In this document: positions 21,465-32,546 of the stretch, piece after piece
Layout of the letters: each line of letters opens with the position of its first letter
Position numbering within the stretch: the first letter of the stretch is position 1
Source of the DNA: Phaeoceros laevis
Lineage: Eukaryota > Anthocerotophyta > Anthocerotopsida > Notothyladales
Direction: 5' to 3'
Assembly (NCBI GenBank): GCA_049999765.1
Contig: JBNGIQ010009429.1
Span: 1-53,196, forward strand
DNA length: 53,196 nt
Translations under genes and position numbers: made by a program
Notes under the pieces: generated by a model
Seen by the model: the letters and a program-made list of their open reading frames with translations, nothing else
The model's database searches: none
Told to the model about the DNA's origin: nothing

Positions 21465-23117
21465 ATGGCTTGTTGCAGGGCCTGGTTGCCTGTTCGAGGC
21501 TCCGGCGTTTTGTGCTCAACTCCTCTCCGTCGTGGTAACGAACTGCTTTCTGACGGCACAGGACTTTGGCTCGTGTGGACTCACATCTCTGGTTTCTCTA
21601 ACCCGGCACCTGGTGTGACTGCAGCGCGTGTGGGTGGTGATGTTGCCCCACTGAGACTGTGCAGAAAGCGGAATTCCACCGTAGCGAAGAAGACTGAGGT
21701 ACGAAGGGATCAAAAGCCCAAAAAGTACTCGCGGTGGGATCCTTCAAAGAAATCTCAGAATTCCTTCAAAAAGCTGCCCAAAGGGGACACATTTCTCAGG
21801 GAAGATGAAGCCTTCGGGAGACTGAAAAGCGTTTCCGCCGAAGAGATTCACTTGCGAGAGGATCAAGCTGTAGGACAAGTCGTCACAGCTCAAGCCAACA
21901 TCATGCGAATCATCGTTGAGAGGGCAGGAGTAGAACCTTCACAGAGTTCCAGCGATGACAATGCAGTCGGCAAAGCGGGCACGGTACTTCTCTGCTATGT
22001 GCGGGCAGTGTTGAAGAAGATCAAGAAACGAGTACTTGTAGGGGATAGGGTTTTGGTGTCCGCAGTAGACTGGGTAAGCAAAAGAGGAATGGTGGAAGAT
22101 GTCTTGGACAGACAGTCGGAAATTCTGGATCCACCAGTTGCCAACGTTGATCATATGGTTGTGCTGTTTGCTCTGGACAGACCTAAGCTCGAACCCGTAG
22201 CTTTGAGCAGGTTTCTAGTGGAAGCAGAGTCCATGGACATACCTTTTACGCTGGTGTTGAACAAAGCAGACGTTGTGCAAGAGGAAGTCATTCAACACTG
22301 GAAAGAAAGACTATCAGGTTGGGGCTACCAGGCTACTTTTTGCAGCGTCAGTGCGAAGAAGGGTCTATCTGCCTTGGCTGAAATATTGAAGCCTCGGACG
22401 AGTGTAATTGTAGGTCCAAGCGGGGTTGGCAAGTCCAGCCTTATCAATGTTATGATGATGATGTTAGGTGCCAGGTCTGTGACTTCAGATGTAGACGGGT
22501 ATGCGAATGCCGAAGCTGATGAGGTCGGTACATCTGAGGACAGTTTTGCACACTTGGAGTGTATGGATGTAAGCAGCATTGACGAGAGTGTGGTTGACGG
22601 CCTCTTGGCAGCAAGTGAAGTCTCAGAGCGGAGTGGGAAAGGGCGGCATACAACACGCAATGTCACCTTGTTAGAGCTGACCAATGGAGGTGGTAGACTG
22701 GTCGACACTCCAGGGTTCAGCCAACCCAGCCTTGGCAAACTGTCGAGCTCGACACTTGCCGACTGTTTTCCTGAAATCACCAGCAGGCTTGCTGCAAATG
22801 AATCCTGTGCCTTCGCAGACTGTACTCATGTGGGGGAACCAAATTGTATTGTAGGGCATGACTGGGATAGATATTCCTATTATGTTGCGTTCTTGGAGGA
22901 GGTGAAAAAGCGGGAGGAGCTTCAAAAGAGATTACTTGGGACTAAACAGGAGGGTAATGTGAGATACAAGACAGGAACGATGGGAGTTCAACAAGCAGAA
23001 CCCAGACTCGTATCCAGCAAGCATCGACGGGAGTCTCGCAAGAAGATGACTCAATCCGTTGCTGGAGATGTATGGGAGGAAAGTCAGGACCAAGAAGAGA
23101 TAGATGAGCTCCCTTGA
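21465..23117 (+). CDS. RSGA: Organellar RsgA/YjeQ-type circularly permuted GTPase (small-subunit assembly)
   Basis: A single exon encodes 550 residues from the ATG at 21465; the frame extends ten codons upstream only through a TTG. A basic N-terminus could be a plastid transit peptide. An OB-like segment with GDRVLVS follows. The GTPase motifs occur in permuted order, which defines RsgA: NKAD (G4) near residue 266, SVSAKKG (G5), GPSGVGKSS (G1) near 317, GRHTTRN (G2) near 393 and DTPGF (G3) near 414. The zinc motif C-x4-C-x-H-x5-C follows (CAFADCTHVGEPNC). RsgA helps late maturation of the 30S subunit; the Arabidopsis relative is, as I recall, EMB1688. The segment between G1 and G2 is about 75 residues and contains an acidic Ser-rich stretch, longer than I expect in bacteria. 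The C-terminus is charged. The neighbouring bL17 gene acts in the same organellar ribosome. Confidence 0.93.
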   Translation: MACCRAWLPVRGSGVLCSTPLRRGNELLSDGTGLWLVWTHISGFSNPAPGVTAARVGGDVAPLRLCRKRNSTVAKKTEVRRDQKPKKYSRWDPSKKSQNSFKKLPKGDTFLREDEAFGRLKSVSAEEIHLREDQAVGQVVTAQANIMRIIVERAGVEPSQSSSDDNAVGKAGTVLLCYVRAVLKKIKKRVLVGDRVLVSAVDWVSKRGMVEDVLDRQSEILDPPVANVDHMVVLFALDRPKLEPVALSRFLVEAESMDIPFTLVLNKADVVQEEVIQHWKERLSGWGYQATFCSVSAKKGLSALAEILKPRTSVIVGPSGVGKSSLINVMMMMLGARSVTSDVDGYANAEADEVGTSEDSFAHLECMDVSSIDESVVDGLLAASEVSERSGKGRHTTRNVTLLELTNGGGRLVDTPGFSQPSLGKLSSSTLADCFPEITSRLAANESCAFADCTHVGEPNCIVGHDWDRYSYYVAFLEEVKKREELQKRLLGTKQEGNVRYKTGTMGVQQAEPRLVSSKHRRESRKKMTQSVAGDVWEESQDQEEIDELP

Positions 23118-23201
23118 GATTAATGGGCATCCAATCTATCCCTGCACCAAGGGTGTAGTGATGCCCTCTGCAGATTCCTGAAGTGGATGCAGCAGTTTGA
23201 A

Positions 23202-26200
23202 TCAGAGAATCCTTGGGGCCTCTTTTGTATCTGCACCAAGTGACGAGACCTTGCCTTCATCCTTGAGCCTCAATTCCGTTGCCTCTTTTGATAACCTCCG
23301 CTGAATGTCAGTCTGTAGCTTTTGAACTTCTGCAACTCTGGTTGTCAGCAATGCTTCAATTTTGCTCTCTAGCTTTTGAACTTCTTCGTCAATTTCTCTC
23401 GCCTTTTCTGTACCCCTTTCCTCTAACCTGTCCATCGGTCCTGCTCTAGCTACGACCTTCCCTTCAGCTTGTCTATGACTAGCTGACAATTTCATCTTCA
23501 GGCTCTCTGTAAGCAATCTGAGAGCATCCACTTCGTTCTGTAATATCTCTCTGATGATCATCTCTCTTGTTCTTTCTTCTTTTAAATAGTCATTTTCTAT
23601 GTTCAGGTGTGTCACCCGTCGAGTTATTGCTGTCTTCTCGGTTTCGGCTGTCCTAAGCAAGATTTCCAGTCCCTTTATTTCTAGCTTCAGACTGTCAATC
23701 TCTGCCAAAAGGTCCTTCAAATGTTTCTCGGCTTCGTCTCGGAGATGCTTCTCATCCTTTATCATGTACTCAAGCTCCCTATTCCTGGCTAGAAGAATCT
23801 CAAACTTTCCTCTCATTTCTAAAAGCTGCGCTCTCAGCTGAGCAAGGATGGTTGCATTGTCTTCTGCTCTTCCTTTCCATTTTTTCTTCTTTTCAAGTGT
23901 CTTGTTGTAATTATCTGTCATGTCTTTCAGACACCATTCCAAGTACTTCACCTGGTCCCTCAGATCTGCAGCCATTCTCTCAAAGGAAGCTCTGGCTTCC
24001 AATTGTGTTGCCAGTGAAGCTCGTATGTCTAGAATCTCCGCACTGTTTTCTGCCTGCTGGGCAGCCGTTTGTGCTGACTCCGTTTGGAGCACCTCTATTC
24101 GCCTGCTTTGCTCTTCGTTAGCCATGCGGAGCTCTGTGATCCTTCCTCGCAACCTGCGTATTTCATCTTCCGCCAGACTTAATAGGTGATCAACTGTCCT
24201 TTTCTCTAAAGCAAGGTTAGCAACTCTCTGATCTGCATCACTTAGTTCGGATTTCTGCTTCGACAGTTGCCTCCACACGTCGCCAGTCTGTTTCTCGAGC
24301 CAGGAACGTTTGTCTCTCTCCTCTTTCGTGCTCCCCTCTATTCTATGCAGATGGTCTCTTAATCTGAAAACCTCTTCCCCCGGTGGATCGAGCATATCAT
24401 TCAAAATTGAGGATGATGTGCATGAGACTGATTTGTCAACATGTTCGGCCCTTAGGACTTTGTCCCTTCTAACCATAGACGCTGTTCTTATAAGGAAGGG
24501 CCTTGCTTGCGCAATTCTAGCCAGGTGCACCACCCCCAACGTAAGTGCATGGATGGTCTTTTCTTTCTGTGAAACTAGCGAGCGCAAGGAGTGAAAAGTT
24601 TCTTGTTTCTCGCTCCCATTCTGAGCAAGTAGGTCACGGACATGCAGGACTTCCCAAACAAGCTTCTCCTGCTCGGCCAGGAGTTTTTCATTTCCCTCCA
24701 CCCAGCTCTGAACCTCATCGCCCAAGAGAGAACTCTCTAGTATCTTCTCCTCACAAATCCTCGTTTTCTCATTCACTAGATGTTGCATTTCAGCCATGGA
24801 CACCGCACAATCAGCCGCTTCCTTGTCAAGGCATGAAATCCTGGCTTGAAGATTGCTATTCTGAGTCTGTAAGCCCACGCAACCCTTCCGAATGGCCTCA
24901 TTGTCTCTCTCCAGAATTGCAACCTGGCCTTGTCTGTCTTCCAACTGCCTTCACAGAAAGAGTAGTTGGAAGGTGACATTAACAGCTACTTTTCTACATC
25001 TCTATCCACGGTCTGAGTGATCTACCTGATTCTTCAGTTGACGGAGCTGGAGCAAATTGGCCTCATTGTCTTTGACCTTTCTTTCTTCTTTTAACAACTC
25101 TTCTTCAATGCGTGAAACACTTTGCCGCAGCTTCTTCCCATCATCTTTCTCTAGCGAAAGGGCTTCTTTGAGCTGCACCAGTTTGCTGATTTCCTCCAGA
25201 CAAAAGCGACATTCTCAAAACCTTGAAAGTGTTGTGCTCATCAGAGGTTCACCCACAGCATCATCTGATCAGCGCATCTATCTATCTATCAAATATGTAG
25301 TATCATACAAATTTAATATAACACTCCATCACAATCATCAAGGGACCTACGCTTTCAGGGCATCCACTTCATCAATCTTCTTCGCCTCATTCATCGAAGC
25401 ATTGTGTTCATCCAGTTTTGCCCTTTTCATCATTCTTGTGGCGTCCACAGCCTAAAGATCCACAACCACAAAAAGTGCCATCACTTTTAAACTTGTCAAC
25501 CTGTACTCACACCACCAACTTTCACTCTGCCCCCAGCCATTGATGTTTTCGTTGGTCCATGGTCGTTGCCTCCGAACCCTAGTCAGCAAGAGCCATAACC
25601 ACAAAGAGTCTATCACTTCCTCTAAGCTGTAAAATACAGATAACGCTAAGCTGATCTGCCTGAGTGAGTCAATCTGAGCATCATGGGTCTCAAGGTCACA
25701 ACAAGGAAGGCATAGCCAGCTTTCAGTAGCGTGCTAATTAGGGCACCATCGTCCTTCCCGTGTTTGTCCCCTAGACCAACCGCAACTGATGAATAGCTAG
25801 TATCAAGGTAAAGTTGGGATACCCCAAGGGTGTGCTCAAACTGGGAGGGACACAACCCTTTCAAGCAAGGAATATATTCAGATAGGCAGTATGGGCATGT
25901 CAAAGCACCTGAGCAACAGCTTGCAACCGAGCTTGCTCTGACTGCGCCACTTTTTTTATCAGATCCTGAACTTGCTTATCTGACTGCTGCAACTTGTCTT
26001 GAAGACCTAACACCTGTGAATATGCACAGGCAGTGATACTTCATGTTCAGAATCATGTGTACAAACGCACAAACTATGGAGGGGAGTCGAAAGTCTCCCT
26101 TAGCTGACCTCCTGGTTCCTTGAATCTTGCATTGCCGTTTCTTCAGCTAAAGTCTCGCTTAACTTGATCTGCTTCATGAATTCTAATGATAACCGATCAA

Positions 26201-27065
26201 GAGCCCCGTTTAGACAACCCCTTGTCACTCTCAGTTCATCCTGCGCCTTCTTTTTCTGGTCCACCAAGTCTGCTATCTCCACTCGAAGCCCAATCTGCAA
26301 TATACCACGATCACCAAAACCAGCTCAGCGAAAAGAGCAAGCTGCCGAACTTGGGTTAGAAAAGTGAAAGCGGATCAATGAGAACAATAACCTTGCTTTG
26401 CTCTTCACACAAGCGAATGAAGGCACGCCAAAAACAACCAACAAGAAACGACTTTCCCAAGCTATGAATGCACAGCTCCTTGATCACATCATAACAACCA
26501 GCTGAATACACATACAGCATGCGGTACCCTCTTTCGACTTCAGCCTGTGAAAGCCCGTATCTAGCAAGCTGATTCCGAGAAATGTTGTACTCCGTCAATC
26601 CTGTATCATCAGTATCCACAGACCTGAACCAGGATTACATTGCAGCGGACTGTTACGAAAGTTTCTGATCCAATGCTTAAGCTTGCCGTTAAACATAGCT
26701 CAACCCAGGCAGATGTCCAGTCGGACTCACATGGAAAAGCTGTATCTCGAAGAAACCGGCGGGGACGGCCGTTTCAGCATAAGGTTGAGCCAATCCTCCA
26801 AAAGCAAGCTCTCAGGCCGATGGTAGCCCAGATGGCTGAGACCACTTGCATCCACCTGAAGGCCGTGCAGCGGAGTATCCAAAGATGGATGCTCTGGCAT
26901 TGACCTGGGAGACCTGATGAATTTACGCAGGTGGTCAGCCTGAGGATTTCCAGATGGCAATTCCTCGCCATATTCCGTAGGCACATCATTGGGCACCTTC
27001 TGCCGGGTAAACAAGCCCAACGCCCAAGCAGGGCCACCTCCAGCCAATGGTAGTTGTTCTTCCAT
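23202..27065 (-). CDS. Axonemal coiled-coil protein, AXDND1-like (axonemal dynein light chain-like segment)
   Basis: Minus-strand exons fit as 27065-26731, 26623-26392, 26294-26109, 26013-25909, 25451-25353, 25193-25026 and 24944-23202, giving 955 residues. Residues about 110-190 (ERGYRMLYVYSAGCYDVIKE, then SLGKSFLVGCFWRAFIRL) resemble the core of the axonemal dynein light chain p28 family. Nearly everything after that is heptad-type coiled coil, for example LGLQDKLQQSDKQVQDL. The order, a light-chain-like segment then a long coiled coil, suggests AXDND1-like ciliary proteins. This is inference from remembered patterns. A ciliary gene would fit a plant with motile sperm. Intron 5 appears to start with GC. 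Intron 4 is unusually long (457 bp) and could hide an exon or an insertion. The gene ends 84 bp from the convergent RsgA gene. Confidence 0.7.
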
Positions 27066-27606
27066 GACTCTTAAGTTTGCAGTGGAATCAGACTGCTATC
27101 CTTTCACGGGTACACCCCACTGCTCTCCGGAAAACGAGCTTCAAATCCAAAATTGGGTTCGACTTCTTACTTAGGGCTGTTGAGGCCAGTCTATGCTATT
27201 GAGGCTATCAAGGAAGCGCGGGTTGATCAAGGAACTCCAGGTGATCGAATACGGCAGGGTGGCTGCTATTTTGGTCTACATGCCACCGTCGGAGTGGGTT
27301 AAACCGGCAGTCCACGACCACCTGGACGTACAGTCAAGAAAGGAATGCATTCGTCAACATCAGAGCACTGCCCTTCTCTCTGGTAGGTTGTCATCCGTCA
27401 CTTTGTTGGTTCTCTGCTGCTGCAAGAGGATCGGGATGGTATCACTGGGCAACCACCTCTCCTTATAAAGTAGTGGAGTATTCATGTTGCTAACTGAAGA
27501 GTGACCATGAAGGCCTGTAGAACGACAGGGTTTATGACCTGGATACTCTGGCTCACAGTGATGAATTGTTGTTGTGATGGCAGTAAAAACATGTAACTCT
27601 CGGAGA
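27066..27606. promoter_or_regulatory. Divergent intergenic region between AXDND1-like and SDN genes
   Basis: The two flanking genes start from this 541-bp spacer in opposite directions, so it likely holds both promoters. Open frames here are short and motif-free. No specific element is recognised. Confidence 0.45.
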
Positions 27607-30600
27607 ATGGCCAAGAAACAAAAGAAGCTTGTGGAGGCAGGGAAGGGAAGCCGGAATGATTATTTTGATGTATACGGATCCCAGGTAAACGTGCAACACC
27701 TGTATGCTTCTCTAAAGGCGACCTAGACACCACCGTTGGGCTTCCGCACTAGTATCAGTGCTCTCGAGCTGATGTGTATAACTGCTCTTCTGCAGGCTCG
27801 GGCTGAAGTGGTTTTTCCGCCTGTAGAAGCAGAGACCAAATTACAATTGCAGGTACTTGCTGTTGACAGTGGGTCCGATTGCTACAATACTGTTCATAAT
27901 GATTTGAGTTTCTCAACCGGACAGGGTTCATTCATATCTGGATTGCAGGATGTACAAGGTCTTGTTACTTGGGTTCTCGCTGACGGGAGTATGCCACAGT
28001 GGGTGTTCGTCAAGGTGGACATTTGACCTTCTCTGTTTGCGGCATGTCAAATATTAGGAGGCTGTGTTTCGGTCCTAAGATGAAACCGTTCTCTCATTTT
28101 GCAGAACAAGCCACTTGTCTCTAAAGTTGTTGTGCTTTACTTGGCTGGACTAGATGCCGCTCTTTATCTTAGCCAGGAATCTTTACTGCATAACTTATCC
28201 GCTTGCTGTGGACGTCCTCGAGCTGTTATGGCTCTCAGGTCAGGTATTGTCGACAACTTTCTCCTCTCTTTGGTTGTGGCGTCGTATCATTCCTATTTTC
28301 TTTGATTGTATTCACACGTTTTCTGCTGGCAGCCCCACTGTAGATGACAAGCAAACAATCAGTGCCCTTCTTACTTGCCCAGTGAAGCGGAAAAGGAAGG
28401 AGGTGAGTGACATATTTGCACTGCAACAGCAAGAACTTGCCCCTGATGATAAGGTGTATGTGCTGCTGATAGACTCCTTTTTTTGTTCTTGCATAGCCAC
28501 CAGCTCTTGATGGAGCCATAGCAGAGAAGGTGGATTCAGCCAGGATCAAAAAAATTGAAGTGGAGTTTACGTCCTCAAAACCAGATTCTAACCAAATGTG
28601 TCAATATGGAGTCAAAGGCAAGGGCTTAGTACTGTGCTCCTCCTCTCTGTTTGGTCTTGTATGTTCTTTTCAAAGGAAGAGAAGCTGTTGGTTATTGTTT
28701 GATGTGACACGGGTGGGTCCCACAGATTCCGTTTCGGTGCCGAAAACGGTTGCAAGGAGGCCACCGTTTCCAGCTTTGCACTATGTCCTCACAGAGAAGG
28801 AGATGATGGACCATCTCTATCCTGGTGTTAGCATAAGCTCTGGCACACAAGATGCGCCACCAGGTGCTTATGTTGTTCACCTTTGTTCTGTAATATACAA
28901 CAGCATCCAAGCTTCTTCATGAATGCATGCGGCACTTCTGCAGATTATTGGCACCAGCAGTTTTTTACTGTAAATGCTCTTCATCTTCATTTTGTTCGTT
29001 CCAGGTTATGTCGTGACACGCAATTTTTCAGGAGCACCTCATCGTAGTATGGTCGCGGTTGATTGTGAAATGGTGAGTTGGTGCAAGTTCTCTGTGAATG
29101 TCAAGCCACAGAACATAATCTTTGTGGGTTCAGTCAGGTCTGTGAATTTGGTCTTATGTAAAAATGTGGTCACCTGGCTAACTTATTCCTGCAGTGCTAC
29201 ACTGCAGAAGGGCTGGAACTTACTCGAGTTTCTCTTGTCGACGAGCACGGGAAGGTATACCTACAGCATGGGATTTTTCTTAAAGCAATCACAGAGTAGC
29301 AGGTTATCGTGATGCCTTCAAGTTCGCATTTCACTCGTGTGCCTCTTTGAGTTCAGAACATTTTTGTGAGTGCCTGCCTCCTTTTCCTAATCACAGTGGT
29401 GTCCAGGTCCTTCTTGACAAGATAGTCAAACCCTCAAATCCAATCACAAACTACAACACGCAGTATGAACACTCCCTGTTTCAGATGCCCTGTTATGAAG
29501 TATGTAGGATCAGTCAAATCTTGGTACATCAACAGTATGTTAAGAGCATGCTGATCGCAACCTGACACAATATTCTGGATCTCCAGATATAGTGGAATAA
29601 CAGCAGAAATGATGGTTGATGTAACCACATCGCTGAAAGATGCGCAGGTTTCTCTAATCATCTACCTGTTTTTTTGTAGTCAATCTGCACAGAATTATCC
29701 TGCTTTCTGTCAGCTCCTTCTAACGGGGTTGTCTTGGTTTCACAGGAGGAGTTTTTGGAGATTGTAGCTGCTGAGACTATATTGATTGGCCACTCCTTGG
29801 AAAGTGACCTTGTTGCATTGAGGGTTGTGCACAAGCGAGTAATAGATACAGCTATCCTGTATCCTCACCCGAGGGGATCACTGTACAAGTCTGCACTAAG
29901 GACACTGGCAGCAAGGTTTCTTCGACGAAAAATCCAGGACAACTCTTCTGGTCACAATAGCATCGAAGATGCTCAAGCAGCCATGGATCTTGTTCTTTTA
30001 AAAATACAGAACGGTAAGGCTTTTTACTTCCAGCAATACCCAGTTACACCAAACATCTCAGGTTGCAAGTCGCTAGCCTTTTGTAACTTTGAGAACTCTG
30101 TGTATGCTTCCCTCCACAGGACCACACTTCGGGGAGCCCTTGAAGTCGATGTTTCGTGAGAGCCTAATATCCATTTTGTCAAGGGAGAAGCGCCAATGCT
30201 CCATGATAGATCGCCAACAATTTGTGCAGCGGTATGCTGTTGAATCTTGTCACGCCATAGCTTGTGCTTCAGATGAAGAAGTTCTTCTGAAGTTTGAAAA
30301 AGAGGTAACATATGCAAAAGGCCTTTATTCTTTGAAGTTTATACAAGCAAGCAGTCGACAATAAGGGCTTGTTTATGAACAAATATGACATAGAGTAACC
30401 TGTGTGTTGGTAAGCAGGTGAAAAAAGCATCGGTACATTTTCTCTGGGCTCATCTGTCGGACCTATATACGTACTACGAAGACCGGTCGCGGGACCCTGA
30501 CAGTCTTGCAGCCATGGCTGCCCAGTACACTGCCTTCATGACTTGCGCAACTGACTCTGAAGAGAATGAGGTTTTACTTCCACCTGTTTCTGAAGGACTG

Positions 30601-30988
30601 AAAGCTGCACTGTCAAAGATGAATAAACGAGTGAAAAGGGTACATGATGCACTACCTGTGAACGCTATGATGATTATAGTAACTGGCCACGGAGACACTG
30701 CCAGTACTCGCAGGTATGGTCTGATACTTCTGTGCTTCTGTTGCCGCCACTTGCACCACTGCTTCTTGATCTGGTTGTTTGGGAAGCCACCTTTCTCCGC
30801 AATTGGATTGACAACTCGATCTGTCTCACACCCTCCCTTGTCCGGCCAGGTTACAGCAGTTGAAGTGGATGAAAGCAGCTACTGAAGCAATAGTGGCTAG
30901 CACAGGGAGCAGGTCTGCAGATTCTATACTAGAGGACTTCCAGGCTCGAGCAGAGACAGGTTTGGGGTTTGTTTGTATAAAAACCTGA
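27607..30988 (+). CDS. Small RNA-degrading nuclease-like DEDDh 3'-5' exonuclease (SDN5/REXO5 type)
   Basis: Fifteen exons keep phase throughout: 27607-27684, 27796-27852, 27949-28014, 28105-28238, 28333-28402, 28497-28617, 28726-28863, 29005-29072, 29195-29254, 29407-29462, 29587-29647, 29746-30013, 30120-30304, 30418-30713 and 30850-30988. They give 598 residues. The exonuclease core shows Exo I VAVDCEM (Asp, Glu), Exo II GHSLESDLVAL (Asp) and Exo III HNSIEDAQAAMDL (His, Asp), the DEDDh set. The N-terminal half (TWVLADGSMPQWVF, LAGLDAALYLSQ) and a C-terminal RRM-like region match plant SDN5 and animal REXO5. Such enzymes trim RNA 3' ends; small RNAs and structured RNAs are known substrates in the family. 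Intron 6 (28618-28725) is GC-AG, with a good AG/GCAAGG donor. A decayed inverted partial copy lies at 47.8-48.4 kb. Confidence 0.92.
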
Positions 30989-31017
30989 TCACTGAGATCA
31001 CTGATCTGCTTGTTGAG

Positions 31018-31512
31018 TTATGAGCTGGGCTCTGTCTCCGGAGTGGGAGCAGACTGGATTCCGTTTGGAACGTCGAGGCTCCCCTGGCTGTAGCTGTACC
31101 GGAGGAAACAGCTGGGGTTGGACATCCTGGCAATCATTGCATATCTGCACTCGTATATGATGGCGTTAGCAGTGCGCTGGAGGCAAAAGGTGCAATGGCC
31201 GTCTGTGCTGAGTTCTGCATCGCAGAAGCCATCCGCATAAATGTTGATGGTCCCCAACGACCCGTCCTCGTTCTGCATCTCCATGGACTAGTGGGTCTGA
31301 TAGAAGTGAGCGGTAATGTTGGTGTTGTCTAGAACATCGTTCATCGCTGCGAGTACAGCTTTGTGGTAAGATTCGCCTGCCATGAAAGTTGCCTCAGAGC
31401 AGGTTTTGGAGACCGGTACTACTTGCACTTCCCTCTGCGAGGTGAGAACTGAACAGAATGCAACAACGAGGAAGATCGGCCGGAAGAATCGGGTGCTCCT
31501 TGCTGTTGCCAT
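31018..31512 (-). pseudogene. Gnk2/DUF26 secreted protein gene interrupted by an in-frame stop
   Basis: One minus-strand frame runs from an ATG at 31512 to a stop at 31018. It is split by a single TAG at 31290-31288; both halves are in the same phase. The N-terminus has a hydrophobic signal peptide (FLVVAFCSVL). A Gnk2-like domain follows with Cys in SKTCSE, then GFCDAELSTDGHCTFCLQ and SNPSCFLRY. The central spacing is C-x9-C-x2-C, one longer than the usual C-x8-C-x2-C. Without the stop it would be about 164 residues, normal for a single-domain cysteine-rich repeat secretory protein. These proteins are apoplastic and some bind mannose. It may be a young pseudogene, a readthrough allele or a sequencing error. 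Confidence 0.8.
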
Positions 31513-32105
31513 TGTGTGTGATTAGTCGTAGACCTGCTTATACCGCCAGCCGTTTGGAACCGGTGCTTTGGCTGAAAGGACTCTGTTACGCATTTCTGGT
31601 CTTCTGGTCATAAAAGGATGTGATGGTTGTGTGATTCCCTATCGTTTAGTACGAGGAAAACTGTGAGCATTGTGATGCTGAATCACACACAATTGGTCCA
31701 CTTGTGAACTTTCATATAATTGTTTTAAATTCTTTTGGGAAGTGGTGGACTGTTTACTAACTTTACTTCCTCAAAGCAACACTTTATCATACAAAACAGG
31801 GCATGTGCTAAATTCCAAAGCAAGTTGTTTAGTATTTAGAGCCTCACTATACTTTAAAGGAGAGTTCACTATACTTTAAAGGAGAGTTCACTATACTTCA
31901 AAGGAGAGTTATGAGGGCCAAATATTTGACTTGGTTTAGTGTATAGCACACTTCCAATAAAATTTATATAATATAGAAAGCTTAAGAAAGAGAGACTTCC
32001 TCCCACCTATACAAGTCTCTACTAATAAGCACTCTAACTAGCAAAGTAAGTACGGTAAAAAGATCTGCATTCTAATTTCCTTAGGAAATGCCTTTTATAA
32101 TCACC
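31513..32105. other. AT-rich spacer between Gnk2 genes
   Basis: No coding feature is supported. The spacer becomes AT-rich after about 31620 and contains the 22-bp triple repeat at 31844. The end nearest 31513 should be the upstream region of the broken Gnk2 gene. Confidence 0.45.
31844..31909. repeat. Three tandem copies of a 22-bp unit
   Basis: The unit tcactatactttaaaggaga plus gt occurs at 31844, 31866 and 31888. The third copy has one substitution (ttcaaa for tttaaa). Confidence 0.9.
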
Positions 32106-32531
32106 TTATTGCAAAAGTGTGTCTTCGAATACGAAGTTTTCGTATCTAACGTAACAAGACCTTACGCGATATCTTCCACCTGTTCGGTTGGTCGTACATG
32201 TCAAAGCCAATGTTTGGAATATTCTTTGAACACATGTTGTGCATTGTGTTTGCTCCAAGCTAGGAGCACAAATGCTTTCTCCATAGGCTGATACAGATTC
32301 ATCCAAACTAGTACCCACACCTCGATAATTATAGGTAGCTGGAGTGCTACCGCTAATAACATCTTGCAACATAAAATAGACAGCTTGTGCATATTGAGGA
32401 GATACTTCAGTACTGGAGGTGGTGCAAATATGACCCATATGTTTATAATCCACCTCAAATTGAGCTAGTGTGGAAGGATTCTGAATTAAGAGAGATCCTA
32501 TCCAAACTGCAATCATCCACTTGTGCTCCAT
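32106..32531 (-). CDS. Gnk2/DUF26 cysteine-rich secretory protein
   Basis: A single minus-strand exon encodes 141 residues from the ATG at 32531; an in-frame ATG five codons upstream (32546) is possible. Residues 5-23 form a signal peptide (MIAVWIGSLLIQ). The Gnk2 domain carries the defining C-x8-C-x2-C motif (ICAPSLEQTQCTTC), a first Cys in GHICTT and late Cys in ALTCTT and RSCYVRY. Single-domain Gnk2 proteins are secreted to the apoplast; the seed-plant founder ginkbilobin binds mannose and is antifungal. The role here is unknown. It lies between two related genes on the same strand, a tandem family. Surrounding DNA and codons are AT-rich, unlike the next family member at 34.1 kb. Confidence 0.85.
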   Translation of the reverse strand: MEHKWMIAVWIGSLLIQNPSTLAQFEVDYKHMGHICTTSSTEVSPQYAQAVYFMLQDVISGSTPATYNYRGVGTSLDESVSAYGESICAPSLEQTQCTTCVQRIFQTLALTCTTNRTGGRYRVRSCYVRYENFVFEDTLLQ

Positions 32532-32546
32532 GCTAGTTTGGTACAA

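Noticed and set aside
25646-25903. 85-codon minus-strand ORF inside intron 4 of the AXDND1-like gene
   Set aside because: It is not coiled coil, unlike its neighbours, and has no splice-compatible phase. It could be inserted DNA but is not supported as an exon.
27140-27170. ggttcgac resembling a tRNA B box
   Set aside because: No A box or cloverleaf can be formed upstream. I found no convincing tRNA anywhere in the window.
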